Shown: positions 23,201-35,450 of the stretch, piece after piece
How the letters are laid out: each line of letters begins with the position of its first letter
How positions within the stretch are numbered: the stretch's first letter is position 1
Source: Pisolithus tinctorius
Lineage: Eukaryota; Basidiomycota; Agaricomycetes; Boletales; Pisolithaceae
DNA: 64,000 bases
Assembly: GCA_024663395.1 (NCBI GenBank)
Contig: JANFAH010000002.1
Location: forward strand, 2,790,001-2,854,000
Reading direction: 5' to 3'
Program-made: the position numbers and the translations under genes
The notes under the pieces: model-generated
What the model saw: only the letters and a program-made list of their open reading frames with translations
The model's database searches: none
What the model was told of the DNA's origin: nothing

Positions 23201-23581
23201 GCTTTCACAAAAGTTGCAGACAAACGAACCCAAGGCGGTCATACACCGGCTAGTTCTCCGATATCACCTCACAATCGACCACAAGCCTGGGTATATGGGG
23301 GTACTCAACTCATCACGCCGCTGGGCCAGGAGATAGTACCGCATTGCTCCAACGCTCGCTTAACTGCACATCGCCTTCCCGTGTTCACAACCGTTGCAGA
23401 TACACGAACCCAAGGCGGTCACATACCCGCTGGTTCTTCGACATCACCTTCACAATCACTCCTCACCATGTTGATCGCGCCAACGAAACACTTCTGGAGC
23501 CCATCCTACGTCAAGCAAGAACCATGTATTAAACACGCGCGGCGGGAAATAGGGGACCATCGTGGTCCCTTCGTTAGCTAG
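20279..23581 (+). CDS. UPF1-like SF1 helicase, copy 1
   Basis: Seven exons (20,279-20,932; 20,998-21,162; 21,219-22,137; 22,185-22,277; 22,324-22,472; 22,521-22,692; 22,743-23,581) give 996 residues. All superfamily 1 motifs are present: Walker A GPPGTGKTT, IFDEGSQ (II), GDDKQLPP (III, spliced), DTQYRMP (IV, spliced), VDSFQGNEAEHI (V, spliced), RRTNVMLTRCKK (VI). The N-terminal 220 residues (KMDRIAIALYLDMAL) vaguely recall a 3'-5' exonuclease fold without its acidic residues. The C-terminus has three repeats of about 50 residues (GGHTPASSP and RPQAWV). Such helicases act on RNA; relatives include UPF1 and ZNFX1. An N-terminal exon seen in copy 3 is frameshifted here, so the protein may be shortened. 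Confidence 0.8.
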
Positions 23582-25861
23582 TTAAGTACCACGACAGCGT
23601 GGTTCAACATAATAATAAAAGGAAAATGTTTGCTACTCCTGGACTTCAGTAGGCATGTCGAGTAGTAAGGTTGGCTCATTTGAGCTCGTTATCGATGGGG
23701 TTTTGTCATTTGAAGCTCGTTATCCACTGACCTTCGATATGCTCTGCACGATGTCGATAGAATATCCAAGTGTGTTGCGACCTGCCGTCGGCCAGAGTCG
23801 ATGCGCACGGCAAACGGTGAACCCTCACGGTTAAAACAATTTCTGTAATGAGGTCACTCTGCCATCCACCACATTGTAGTTTACACTTTCACCTTGTGGT
23901 CCAGAGGAAGGTTTTATTTGCACAGCAGCAATTACAGCAAATTCCGTTCCACAGAACCGCTTCGCGTTGTCGAAGGCAGGGTGGCAGACTGCTCAGCAGA
24001 GTTAGATAGATGGCGTCTGTTCCGAAGCTTGCCCCGAACCTAGTGCAAGTAACAGTACCTTTTTCTCCCTGGAGTGCCGTCCGGCGGGACCCGTAAGTGA
24101 ATGCAATAGCGGAAAACATCACGTTGCCCTACGAAGTGCCGGGGTGCACTCACACGCAGTATATGGAAAAGCCTTTGTCCTCACTCGCGACTACCCACGT
24201 ACACGCCACTCGACGACGTGCTGTTACCCCTTCACCGCAGGACTTTCGCTGCGGTGACAGACACTAAGCTTGGGCATCACTTGGCTTCTGAGTTCACCGT
24301 TGCCATCTAAGAGAAGCGGGACATCAACAACTAACATCTTCAGTCCAGCAATACGGATGGGCAGTTGAAAGTCATCAGGGAAGAAGCAGCCGCAGAATCT
24401 ACCGTCCACGCGTGCGAATATCTGCCAATGTGACACTCCACCATCAAGCACGTCGGATCCAGGGGGGTTATCACGCCGTCCACCATTAATGTTCACTTCA
24501 ATTCCCGCAACAGGGGTCTGCTACACCTAACCGCAGCACTTGACACGGCTGATACGTTTCCCTGGTATGAAATTGCTCATTCGAGAGGAATGGAAGCCGC
24601 GAGATGCATACAAGCCTGTCAGACTGTGGGATAGGCCAGATGACGACCGCATGGCCAGACGACTAGAGCATTCTATAGCACGCACGACCGGCGAACTCAC
24701 CCTCATCATAGCAATCCATCGTGACGTGCGATCAGCGGGCTGATCGAAGGAGACCTGTATCATACGAATCTTCGCATATTTGGGATGATTAGATGAGATT
24801 TTGTGGAGATTTTGTGGAAGAGAGAGGTGAGTTCAGGGTAATCCGGATTCCACGATGAAGCCGGGCCCTGCAGTTCTATCGCGCCCAACGAGTGCTTCCG
24901 ACTCCAGGTACGTCTTGAGGCTACCTATTATATTATTGTCAATTTAGGAAACAATTTGTGTGTGTTCGATAAAACTCAAGTCGATTTTTGGAGCTGTAAA
25001 CAACCAGATGAGAGAACCAGAAGCCCTCCATAAGACTATATCTGATCCTTACCAGTTTGTCTTCGCATGAGTTCCTGAACCATGATTTCATCTCTTTCTT
25101 GCTACTTTTGTGGCCCTTGCCGTGCTGCTGCAGACGTGTTGGGAAAAATGGATTGTCCGTGAGTTTGAAGTGAGGATGCCGGGACGGTAACTGACAGTAC
25201 CGGGTTGCCGTTGCATGCAGGTCCTTCTAAGTCAGGTGTTAAGTTTGTTCACAGCGCTATCGACATCGAGGCTTTGACAGGATTAATGCACGCTCTCCAC
25301 GTTATGACTCCACAGGCACTGGGAGATGCATAGCCCAGCGGAACGACAATTGTTCTAAAATGATCATCTGTACGTTTATGTGATTCGATACCGTGAGTCG
25401 TGACCAAGACATCACATTGGATCTGGTAAGTGCAGCCCACTATGTCCGCCATTAGGCTTCTGCATCGCCCATAGTTGTCGTGCGTTTGACGTTGACGGAG
25501 TTATGGAAGTATGCGCTTTCTGATCTCACATGGGCGGCGATCATCGAGCTGAGGTCATCTACTCGTTAGTGCCATATCGAGCTCCTAACCTTCCCCAGTT
25601 TTGTAAACCGGCATCGGGAAACGTGGGCACCGGTGCAGTTTTCAGTTTCTGAAACTCCTATCTGAGTCGCTGGTCAGGGCATGATGGACAGGATTCATGG
25701 AAGTCGGTGGAAAACGGTGTCACGGCCATACATGCCATTGGTACCTACCGGTTGTCCTCGAAGTCGAGAGCCTTGAAATGGCAGTCTCGTCCAAGATATA
25801 AAGCTCGAATGGCCTGGCACTCAAACTCATAACCTACAAACACAGATCACCAACAACAGCT
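23582..25861 (+). other. RMI1-less spacer and conserved upstream block
   Basis: From 23,590 to about 23,940 the sequence resembles the RMI1 promoter region (TTATCCACTGACCTTCGA and following). At about 24,030 it passes directly into sequence like the RMI1 3' flank (GCTTGCCCCGAACC, TTTTTCTCCCTGGAGTGCC), so RMI1 itself appears deleted. The part from 24,540 to 25,860 is shared with the inverted blocks at 31,830-33,960 and 36,045-38,250. It contains a conserved GTAAGT donor near 25,427 and a downstream block at 25,494-25,620 that may be a small broken gene (LSDLTWAAIIEL). No intact gene is supported. Confidence 0.5.
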
Positions 25862-26624
25862 ATGGCATCAGAACGCGTCATCCCCCGAGTCCCCCCTCTT
25901 TCTGTTTGGGCATCGTCACGCCTTAATTCTCTCCTGCGAAGCGAGACGACAGACAGGTTCAACAGGATTTTTGACGCTACTTTCGCCCAAGACCTCGAAG
26001 TCGTCCTCAACGGGAAGACTCTCACTCGCGACGAGTACAAGAAGGTGTTACTCGGGCAGAGTGGGGCGGGACCCTCGGCAATCACAGACGTGCATATTGA
26101 GGGAGAGACGGTAGTCAACCCAATCACTTCTGAAGATCGACTGGTAGTAGGTCGGACCCTGGGACCTCTTCGTACCGCGACTAAACAACGTGTACCATAG
26201 GGAGGCTTCGTTGGCATGTTCTACACACTTACGAGCATCTCCAAACGTTTCTTTGTGCTCGGCGCACCTGCGAGGCACAAGGACGTCTCTACTATTAACC
26301 TGACGTATGTCCCAACGTGACCTGTGTTCAATGTTACTCAAAGGTTCTGATCGTTATTACAGCGTGAAGTCGACGGTGCCTTACCCGGCCACCCGCTTTC
26401 GTTACCCCGACCCACGGAGGATCACTGCAGTCAACCAGATTCTCCAGCCCAAGACCCTTATCGTCTCATTCCCTGGGTCGGTTCTACCCGCGAACGAGAC
26501 TTATGGCTCTGGAAAGGTAGAGCTAGGGCCCGTGAATCACACGCGGGTGGAGGAGGAACTCAGTGTTTTGGGGAATAAATTCAGCACTGCGTCAGTCCCT
26601 GAGGCCGACATTGACGAGGAATGA
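25862..26624 (+). CDS. small NTF2-like-pattern protein, copy a
   Basis: Three exons (25,862-26,146; 26,201-26,304; 26,363-26,624) give 216 residues. Visible motifs: RLNSLLRSE, FNRIFDATFAQDLEVVLNGK, LTRDEY, then GGFVGMFYTLT and LGAPARHKDVSTINLT, and a C-terminal part with DPRRITAVNQILQP ending in EADIDEE. The order helix, FDATFA-x-VxxNGK strand, curved sheet resembles the NTF2/SnoaL-like fold, but no catalytic residues can be named, so this is only a fold guess. The family is known to me as a hypothetical protein of mushrooms. No signal peptide. Four copies occur in the window, all open. Confidence 0.65.
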
Positions 26625-27348
26625 AGTCTTTTGCTTCCGCAATATGTAGACGGTCACGCAGAAGGTGATGGGACGGAATGCGTGACCACTGCATGCCAAG
26701 CTTCCTGTATAATTGAATCCTGAATTTGATTTGTGTATCTGCTATGTCGCCTGAAGTTACATCCACACGAGTACTCGGCCCAGCACCGTCAGATATTATT
26801 CTGCTCAGTGCAGGGCGCTAATAAGCACGACATGGAGGTTCGAGGATGGCATTTTTCGGCATTTTTCACATCCGGCGCACGATACAATTGGCCAAGTAAA
26901 AGGGACTTGGTTAGATGGACCAGACTAAGTCGATGGGGCTTTCGAGACTCAAAAGCCTCATCAACTGTGGAATTTAGCTTGGTTCATCCAACGGCACAAG
27001 TCACAACGCGGTCAGTCCGAAAACAGCATGAAAACTGTGGGCGATTCGGGTCGTTTTCGACGCGGTCGCCTTTGTCACAAACTTTGGCCACAACTCAGGA
27101 ATATCCGTTTTCCATCTGATACTATGATGTCACGGCAAAATGCGCTATGTAGTCCGTCGACATGAAGCCAAATGCAGTTAAATGGTGCTGGGCGCCTGGT
27201 GGTATACACATACTGATGCGGCATATGTGGCCGCGGGCTTTGCTCTTCGCTGGCGACCACCCACGTGCACGACATTCAACGTTGTGCGTGCCTTCACCCT
27301 GCACACAGCTCCACGGGTTCTTCGTTACACTAATAGACTGCTTCCACA
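26625..27348. other. spacer between small gene and pseudokinase
   Basis: Closely matched by 58,623-59,345. The segment 27,080-27,280 is almost identical between copies. I see no gene on either strand that I can support. Confidence 0.4.
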
Positions 27349-28990
27349 ATGCGACACACCTTCAACGCCGCTGGTACGACTTTCATTGTCGAGGCCAGAT
27401 ACCAAGCCCTCCCAGGCTGAGGTCGGCATTACCTGGGTTCTGAGCTGACGGTTGTTGTCTGGGACAAAAACCCCGGTGAGAACCGCGTGATCAGGAAGCT
27501 CAGCAATGTCGGCCGGCAGGTAAATTCTTTCAGTATGTTATCCATGCTTTGGGTCAACTCTCGTCTGGTCAGCTTGCAGAAGCCAAACGATGCTTGCGCG
27601 AAATCAGGTAAAGCATGACGATTTCTCACAGAATCTAGCATGCGAATACCGGTATGGCAATATTCAGGTTTCTGCGTCACTTTAAGGGCCATGACAATGT
27701 GAGCAAGCAGCTTGTGCTCTCCTGTTCCAGGTTGCTCATTGAGGTTTTCAGATCGTCCGGCTTTGTGACTTCGATATAAACTTTCACTCAAACGGCGATT
27801 TTGACGAAATCTATCTCATGGTGGGTCAGTGCTTTTCGACGATTCCCGTATCTAATCGTTGCATGGATAGCACTCAGGAAGAGTATTATGAGACGGATCT
27901 CCGAAAAAATTGTTGTGTTTATCGGCTATCTATTTTATACTCATTATCGATGGAACGTCAGTAGATCCGTTTGGAGTGCCCACTTTCGGGCGTGGAACTT
28001 CTAGGTTCAAAAGTTGACCGGCATCTCCGTTGGGGGCAATGCACAGGTGAGAGTTCCCACATCCTGCAATCTTGACTGCGCCAGCCTCACTGATAAGAAT
28101 GTTATCCGGTGAGAGGTCTTGGAGCACAACACCAGCAGAATGGATGTAATTAACCCCGCGCAAAATCTGGTGTGCGAATGCTATACCAAGCACCAGAATT
28201 GAGTCCACGCTGCGGTCGTTTGGTAAGGTGTTCCATTGGGTTTGCGTGCTATCTTAGCCCTGTTGACTTCTGGGCAGTCCGGGGCTGCCAATGTCTGGTC
28301 AGTGGGATGCATCATTGCGGAACTAGCGACGGGCCGACCGATCTTCAGTGTTACTACGTCAGTCATTTGTGCTCGTGCCTCGGGAACTCTTTGACATCCT
28401 ATCCCGTAGCCTTCAAAACCACGTATGTGGGATCATTGAACTCACGGGACTACCTTCACAACCCACGTTATCTACTATTTCTGATGCTGAGGTGAGGCGC
28501 TCCTACGTGCCCTCACGAGCCAACGTGCTGAGTTTATATGTAGCTACACAACCATGCCCTCTCACTCGAGTCAGTTGCTCGCATCCCACTGGCGGAGCGT
28601 GTCCGGAATGTCGACCATCGATTGCTCGATCTCCTTTCCGAAGTGTTTTTCCTCGATGTCGATTCGACAATCACTTGCAAAGGTGCCCTATCGCATAAGT
28701 ATTTGGACGACGTTCGATGTGATGCAGATGGATTTGTTTGTTTCCCAATGCGTTTTGTGGAGTGACTTTGTTGGGCAAAGGTTGACTTTAGTTTGCGCGC
28801 AATACAAGGGAAACCTCGACGAAGACGTATTGAATATATCCCAAGACAACTGATCAAAGAGCTACGTTCTTTCTATGCCTAGCAGCACGACGATACAATG
28901 GAAATTTTACTGCCGGAACTAGACTTTGGAATAGGTGTTGCGGCACGCGTGCGTCAGTTTTTGGTTGATACGATTCTAAATCCTAATTGA
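27349..28990 (+). pseudogene. MAPK (Slt2-type)-derived pseudokinase, copy 1
   Basis: Fragments match the cell-wall-integrity MAP kinase order: VDARYQAL-like start, CLREI then FLRHFKGHDN, VRLCDFD, ANVWSVGCIIAEL-like and LSHKYL. Lesions: TGA in the glycine loop near 27,419, a frameshift near 27,530 shared with copy 2, and a 176-bp exon placed backwards (28,005-28,180). The inverted exon carries the catalytic loop, which in both copies reads LQDLSPDN instead of HRDLKPxN, and AGCG replaces DFG. It cannot make a kinase. Confidence 0.75.
28005..28180 (-). other. micro-inversion of one kinase exon
   Basis: Between the junctions CTTCTAG and TATACCAAGCACC the sequence is the reverse complement of 60,002-60,176, while the flanks on both sides stay collinear with copy 2. 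Read on the minus strand it gives AHQILRGVNYIHSAGVVLQD and continues to the AGCG segment. Confidence 0.9.
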
Positions 28991-29458
28991 ATCCAATGAT
29001 GACAGCCTTCGATATCACATTCGCCTATTCCACCACTGAAAGATGTGGGAAACGGTATGCACACTGCCTGTTTGCCATCAGTTATACCAGCTGCGATAGT
29101 ACGCTCGCGTTACAATTGCTTTCATAACGTTTTACGACTGGCTTTTACACTTGTAGCGTTCTGTAGGACACCGTTCACCAACACCACCCTCGCGGGCCGA
29201 GGCGGAAACTTTGGAGAAGGCAGGTGGAAGGCATCAGTTTTTGTATTCGCGCTAAGTGAACTGTTAGGAGAGGAATAGTAAATTCCCTTCTGGGTCACAC
29301 TTCGAAAGAAAGTTAGGTGGAGAACCCAACAATTACGAACGCCGCACTCCTCGCAATGGATTTCGATGGTAGCCGTCGCCCGCTGGTGGCGGTTTAAAGG
29401 CCTTCCTGCAACCCGAGATTCGTCGCTGAACAGATCGAACCCCCCCACCCTCCAGCTA
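28991..29458. other. spacer upstream of TKL kinase copy 1
   Basis: Collinear with 61,003-61,459. It may hold an unrecognised first exon of the kinase, but no start could be fixed. Confidence 0.35.
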
Positions 29459-30871
29459 GGGATGCGTGACATAGAGGATGATTTTGGTCAAACAGTGAAA
29501 AGCGGCTTTGAGAAAACTGGCGTGCCAATACAACGGCCCCCACTTTCGAGGCACGCTTCCTCGGTGGCCCAGCTCACTGCACTCCTTGACGTACAAGGCG
29601 GACAAGGAAGCCGTCACAACGTGTTGTTGACCTGACCCGGACAATTAAAAAGACATCTGCATACCCATGCACCGGTGGTGCGTTCGGCGACATATGGAAG
29701 TGTTACTGGTTCAGGGACTCCGAAGATGATGGCTCAGAGCTGGTATGTGTACTCCATTATTTAATCATTGCACCATCCAACACCGTCAAGGTTGCTGTGA
29801 AGGCGATGAGAACCATTATCATGAGTGAAAAGGTGAAGGAGAAAAAAGTACGAGTATCTCTGGTCCAGATTCTTTTCTAGATCTTCACGCTCGTCCGCAC
29901 AGCGCTTTCATTGGGAACTGGGGGTGTGGAAGCGGTTGGATCAGAAAAACATCACGCCCTCGTATGGAATAGCCTTCGGTTTCGGGTTTTACCCAGCAAT
30001 GGTATGCCATGGGCACCCAATGGCGCACTTAGTCAATATTTGCAACTTCACCACTCAACACTTCCTTTGGCTGAAATGTTCCAGATCGTAGGTTAAGGTC
30101 CCCGTCCTGTTGCATGTATCTGACCTGTCGTCGACTAAGCTTGACGACGTGGCGAGCGGATTACAATATTTTATGTATCTTCATTCAAGATACTAGAGCG
30201 ATCATTCCTTACTCTCTGGCAGTACACAGCAACCACGTTACCCACGGTGATCTGACTGGGGTAATGTTCCTGTCTTCTCTGTTGCTACGAAGCTGAATAT
30301 TCCTCCCTGCAGAAGAATACTCTGATGTTTGGCGATGGCGGAGCCCTTCTTACCGACTTCGGCATGTCCACAGCTCTTAAGGAATTGTGGGATTCCGATT
30401 ATTTCACCGAGTCTGCCCGAGGGACTCTCCGGTGGGCTGTGCCTGAACTTTTCCAATGTGACGAAGAAAGTGGGGTGACGGGATTTGCGGAATCGCCATG
30501 TGACGTATACTCGTTTGGCAGCATCATTCTCCAGGTTCGTCGTTGCCTCGTTCGTCTGATTCCCAAGCCCACTGACATTTGTCGACCTAGGTGTTATCAA
30601 GCAAAGTTCCATACTTTTATTCAAACTCTGACACGCAAGTGGTCAGAATGGTGGTCAGAGGGATCCGGTCAGAGCGCCCCGGAGACCAAGGATCGACGAC
30701 GAACAGTGGGACGTCATTCAGCGGTGTTGGACGCAAGACGCAACTCAACGACTGGAAATTGGAGAGGTCGCTGACGCACTGTACTCGCTAAGACTACAGA
30801 AGCTAACTGCTGTCGATGGCGACTTAGGCATCGTCAGTGAGGGTTCTAACCAACACGGCCATCTGCCATAA
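29459..30871 (+). pseudogene. TKL-type protein kinase, copy 1, frameshifted
   Basis: Same exon order as the intact copy at 61,460-62,878: TGGAFGDIWKC loop, VAVKAMR lysine, HGDLTG catalytic loop, LLTDFGMS, CDVYSFGSIILQ. Lesions relative to that copy: a 1-nt loss near 29,612 (GGQGSRHN in place of GGQGKPSQS) and a 1-nt loss near 30,680 that shifts the region after RPER. The APE-region reads LRWAVPELF rather than LRWAAPELF. Probably non-functional. Confidence 0.7.
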
Positions 30872-30905
30872 ATGATGTCGAGTGACCGAACCTGACACAT
30901 GTACT

Positions 30906-31829
30906 GTATCTCGAGGTTGAAGAATCAGAATCGCAGTATGTGAAACTTCTATGTAAAAATGAAATATTTTCCCCGCTCCAAAGTGGGATCCATAAGAAGC
31001 GCCGCCGATGCGTATAGAAGTCGTCGACCATGATCGAAGCTTGCCTTGCTTTGAGTCCAAAGGATATCTGCATCCTTGCCGGAATCTTCCGACCTCCAAG
31101 ACGCTCCATGCGACAGCCAGAGGACAGTGAACTTGTTTTTTCTGATTTACATCAGGAAAGTTACATCTAGTCTGCTTTGTCTGATACAGTCTGCTGCAGA
31201 CAGTTCAGAACTACTTGATCTAATCGGCGTCGGGCCCGTACCCTGCCTTCTCTCCGAGTGTATGAGTGCCCGACCGGCCCGGGCTGTAAGGCGCTCGGGC
31301 CAGTGATCCGCCACGCGTTTCAGTCACCTTGTTCCGGTGCACCTGATCGACGTTTACTGACAGATAGCGAAACTACTTGCAGCGAGCGCCAACCCGATAA
31401 TGGCAATGCGATTGCTCATCTCGTTGGAACGCCCAATGTGGTATCGTCAGAGCATCGCACGGCCACGCGTGGTTCAGCCAGTGTGTCCGATCTTACGGGG
31501 CTCGTTTCGTCGGTAGCGACAAATAGTGACGTAATTACACCGCGAACAGTCCAGTTTGTCGTGTGAGGACGACAAGCGATGTGCTGTACAAGTAATCAAC
31601 ACGCTACCACAACAGAACTGGTCCTTACGCGGTGTGATACCGCACCGATCGAGTACCGTCCGCTCGTATAATGAGAACTCCTTGCAAGAAGCAGTCGTAC
31701 TTGAGTTGTACCTTTCGTTTGTGGGAATCATGAAGCATCAGTATCTTCAATAGGGAGGAGCAACCGTACAATAGCCACGTGGGAAGGGGTAATGTACCAA
31801 GAGGTACGGGAAGCCTCTAGGTGAACACG
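30906..31829. other. unique stretch, no gene seen
   Basis: Lies between the left duplication copy and the first inverted block. No motif, splice-linked coding exons or repeats were recognised. Confidence 0.4.
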
Positions 31830-33960
31830 GACAATAATATCTGATGGTCCTGAGACCGCCGTACTCGCTGGCTGACATACATACAATCAAATTCAGAGTC
31901 AAACATACATGCAGGGTGTTCGACAGAGAGTTACATTCCATTCTATCATCCCTCCTTGAGGAAGCAACTACCTCATTCTACATCAACTTCAGCTTCAGGA
32001 ACTGTCGCGGTGCTAAATTTATTCCCCAACACACTAAGTTCCTCCTCCACTTGCGTGATGTTAACAGGCCCCGGTCCTAGCTCTACCTTTCCAGAGCCGG
32101 AAGTTCCGTCCGCAGGTAAAACCGACCCAGGGAATGAGACGGTAAGAGTCCTGGGCTGGAGGATCTGGTTAACTGCGGTGACCCGCCGTGGATCGAAGTA
32201 AGGAATGGGGCGGGGCGGGTAGGGTACCGTCCCCTTCACGCTGCACGGTGATTAGGATTGTTATATGGTGACATAAAATGCAGTTTGCATCGCAACGTAC
32301 GTCAGGTTAATGGAAGAGACAACCTTATATCTCGCAGGTGCGCCGAGCACAAAGATACGTTTGGAGGTGCCCATAGTTGAGTAGAACATGCCGACGAAGC
32401 CTCCCTATGGTATATATTGTTTAGTCATGGTACTGAGAGGTCCAGGGTCCGACCTACCAATCGATCTTCAGAAGGGATTGGGTTGACTACTGTCTCTCCT
32501 TCAATCTGCACATCGGTAGTTCCCAAGGGTCCGGCCTCACTCAGCGCGAGTAACAGCTCCTTGTACTCGTTGCGAGTGAGATTTTTCCCGTTGAGGACGA
32601 CTTCGATGTTTTGGGCGAAAGTAGCGTCAAAAATCCTGTTGAACCTGTCTGCGGTCTTGCTTCGCAAGAGAGAGTTAAGGCGTGAAGATGCCCAGACAGG
32701 AAGAGGGGGGACTCGGGGGAGGACACGTTCTGAGGCCATTGCTGTTGTTTAGTGATCAGTGTTTGTCGGTGGTGAGTCTGAGTACCGGGTCGTTCGTGCT
32801 TTATATCTTAGACGAGCCTACGATTTCAACGCTCTGGACTTTGAAGATAACCGGTGTGCCGATAGCATGTGACCATGAACCCGCCAGTCCCAACTCCCAT
32901 GAGTCCGGTCCATCATGCCCTGACCAGCGACCCAGATATGAGTGTCAAAGAACTGTATCAGTGCCCACGTTCTCTTGTGATGGTTTACAGAATAGGGGGA
33001 GATTAGAGGCTCGATATGGAACAAACGAGTAAACCGCTTCATACCAATGATCGCCGCCCATACAAGATCAGAAAGCATGTACTCCCATAACTCCATCGAC
33101 ATCAAGTGCAAGATGGCTGTGAGCGATGCAGAAGCTTAATGGATTACATAAATGGCTTCACTTACCAGATCCAGCGCGATGTCTGATCCACAGCTCACAA
33201 TATTGAATCCCATGAACGTACATGATTACAATTAGGACTATTGCCGCATCCGCTGGGCTATGCATGCTCCAGTGCCTGAGGAATCATAAAACGGTGAGCG
33301 TACATTCGTCCTGTCAGAGTTTCGACGGAGACGCGCACACGTGGCAGCAACCGGGTGTGTCAGTTACCGTCCCGGCATGCACCTCTATCACAAACAAAGG
33401 GTATTCTGTCAATGAGTGCAAAATTTAAACACACCCACAGAATGCAAGGGTCACAAAAGACAGCAACGTGAGGTGGGATTACGGTCCAATAACTTCCGGA
33501 AAGATGTACTGGGAGGAGGAAAAACCCCACTGCCGATAGGTGCCCATGTCTAACTGAGGTTTCTGTGAAGCTTTAGAAGATGAAGCAAAAGGTTGAAGCG
33601 TCTTTCAGAATCAGCTGAAGGCCCGTGAAAATCCCGGCATGAATTGCTGCAATTCCATCCGAAGTTTCAACCTGAGTGTGGGATCTGATTGAACCGCCAG
33701 CAATGTCGGGGTTATCCATCACAATTTGTACATTTCCAAAACCTCCAAGCAAACGAGTAGTTCAAATATAGCCACCTCAATCATCCACCTCAGGAGGGGC
33801 GTAGATCGTTTGAACTCGACGGACACAACGCATATTGTGAGAAGGTCGCACATGAAAAAGGAACGGAGCACGCCACGCACGGCCACAGAACTGTCGTTGA
33901 AATGCGATCACCAAAGACGCCAAAGTATGCGAAGGCACGAAAAAGCGGCATTGAGACGTT
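31830..33960 (-). repeat. inverted copy of the small-gene block, first
   Basis: Reverse complement of a block equivalent to about 24,700-26,760. It includes the small gene (31,973-32,739), the upstream LSDLVWAAIIG segment (32,930-33,111), the GTAAGT donor (near 33,166) and the CCGGGACGGTAACTGACAC element (near 33,360). The end toward 34,000 abuts a truncated helicase. Confidence 0.75.
31973..32739 (-). CDS. small NTF2-like-pattern protein, copy c
   Basis: Exons 32,458-32,739, 32,301-32,404 and 31,973-32,240 on the minus strand give 217 residues with no stops. FNRIFDATFAQNIEVVLNGK, GGFVGMFYS and DPRRVTAVNQILQP match copy a. The last exon carries a 2-codon difference (GPGPVNI). Diverged from copies a and b at many third positions, so it is an older duplicate that has kept its frame. 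Confidence 0.65.
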
Positions 33961-33995
33961 CGGTTCGGCCAAGGTGGGGAGCAAAGGAGGACAAT

Positions 33996-35450
33996 GTCTG
34001 CGAAGCCCAAAATACCGATTTCTTGTGCAAACCTTGAAGTCAATCCCTCTGAGGAAAGAGCCATCGAGAAAATCTTGTCTGCCTCAGCTATGGATCGAGT
34101 GGTCTTGATTCAGGGACCCCCGGGAACCGGCAGGACGACAGTCATTACTGCCGCAGTCACCAGCATTATTTCGTTCCCCGCTGCCAGCAGTCGGACCATT
34201 TGGATAGCTGCACAATCGAATGTCGCTGCGAAGAACATTGCTGAGAAGTTTGCGAAAATGGGCTTCTATGACTTCGTGTCAAAGGAATTTCACTTTGACT
34301 GGTGCGTCTTTACATGTCTGGGAAATCTTCTGCTCAGTAAATGTCACAGGCATGAGCATCTTTACGAGAAGCTTGAATCGTGCCTCATTCGCTCTGAAAC
34401 ATTCAGTCGCGAAGGCGTTGCGCGTCCAGACAACTTCACGGGGCTAAAGTCATCCTGTGCACACTAGGGATGTTATCAAATAACCATCTCGAACCCTCCC
34501 GTCATGTCAATCCAGTGGACATCCTAATCTTCGACGAAGGGAGTCAGATAGAAGTCGGAAAGTTACCTTCTACTTTTCGACCGTTTTAAGTTCACCCTCG
34601 CGAAGATCATCTTCATTGGGGACAAACAAGCAGTGTAAGTCATAACCGTGGCTCTTTGTTCGTTTTTTTTAAATCCTAGAAGTACCACCTTATGGACAAC
34701 GCGAGATCTCGACACTACATAGCATCTTCGAAGTCAACCACCTGCATAAAACAGCAGTATTCTTGGATACGCAATGTGGGTAAACTCCACCCGGCTGACA
34801 TATGTCCACTGACCTCTTCAGATCGCATACCTCGCGTGCTCGGCGATTTCATTTCACAGAGAGTCTACAATGGGAAATTGAAAATTTGTCACGCAAACTC
34901 AGTCAGTCTCCCGTGCCGCTTCATCGACGTTGAAAGAGGACAGGAAGAACCATCAGGAAAGAGTTGGATCGTGCGTTACTTCCTCGACTCTAATGACCAT
35001 GCCTTGTATCAAGGCAGAATCCCTCAGAGGCGCAAGTCGTAGTGCAGATCGCCGCTGCATACCAAGCCAAGGCACTAAACTTTCGTATCGTCACACCGTA
35101 TGATGCCTAACGCTCTCTTATTGAAGGTGAGCTGTAGGCGGAAAACGTACGTCATGAAGACAAAGTATTTAAAATAGATTCATTTCAAGGTTTGCTCCCT
35201 CATCCCGGTCCTCCCCTTCCAAGCTCAACCTAACGACAGGCAACGAGGCGGAACACATCATTATCTTTCTGGTCAGGTCACATACTTGGCTCCCTGATTC
35301 ATGAGGGACGAGCCAATGTCATGCTTACTCGTTGTAAAAAAGACCATGATTATATGCACGAGCCGAGCATTCATTTGGGGTCTAGGGGCGTCAACTCTTG
35401 TCGGACAACTTGTGAAGGTTCTTGGACCACAAGCGTGGGTAAATGGCGAG
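33996..35450 (+). pseudogene. UPF1-like helicase, copy 2, truncated and broken
   Basis: Begins abruptly at KPKIPISCANLEVNPS, lacking the N-terminal 350 residues found in the other copies. Walker A lysine is changed (GPPGTGRTT, near 34,132). A 9-nt deletion removes three residues after FYDF, a 1-nt deletion near 34,421 shifts the frame, and TAA interrupts the ITPYDAQR motif at 35,107. The C-terminal repeats are missing after GPQAWV. Confidence 0.85.

Larger units (their letters stand above)
16067..30905 (+). repeat. left copy of ~14.8-kb segmental duplication
   Basis: Collinear and similar over its whole length with about 48,454-62,910 in direct orientation: RMI1, helicase, a spacer with a deleted RMI1, the small NTF2-like gene, MAPK-like pseudokinase, TKL kinase. 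The left edge (AGCGTGGTGCGATACAATGA) equals the sequence found directly after the stop of the helicase at 48,414, so the copied segment began in a helicase 3' flank. Similarity ends just after the kinase stop. Confidence 0.85.

Noticed and set aside
24224..24496. Minus-strand gene in the spacer after helicase copy 1
   Set aside because: The matching frame in the right copy has a stop near 56,367, and no family motif is visible.
27122..27448. Overlapping short readings on both strands conserved with 59,119-59,445
   Set aside because: They are equally open on both strands and the conservation follows from the recent duplication, so no strand is favoured as coding.
31258..31566. 102-codon plus-strand reading in the unique stretch
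   Set aside because: Composition is low-complexity and no splice-linked neighbours or motifs were found.
34692..35042. A functional fifth helicase
   Set aside because: Walker A Lys is changed, the 5' half is missing, and there are a frameshift and an in-frame stop in the 3' half.
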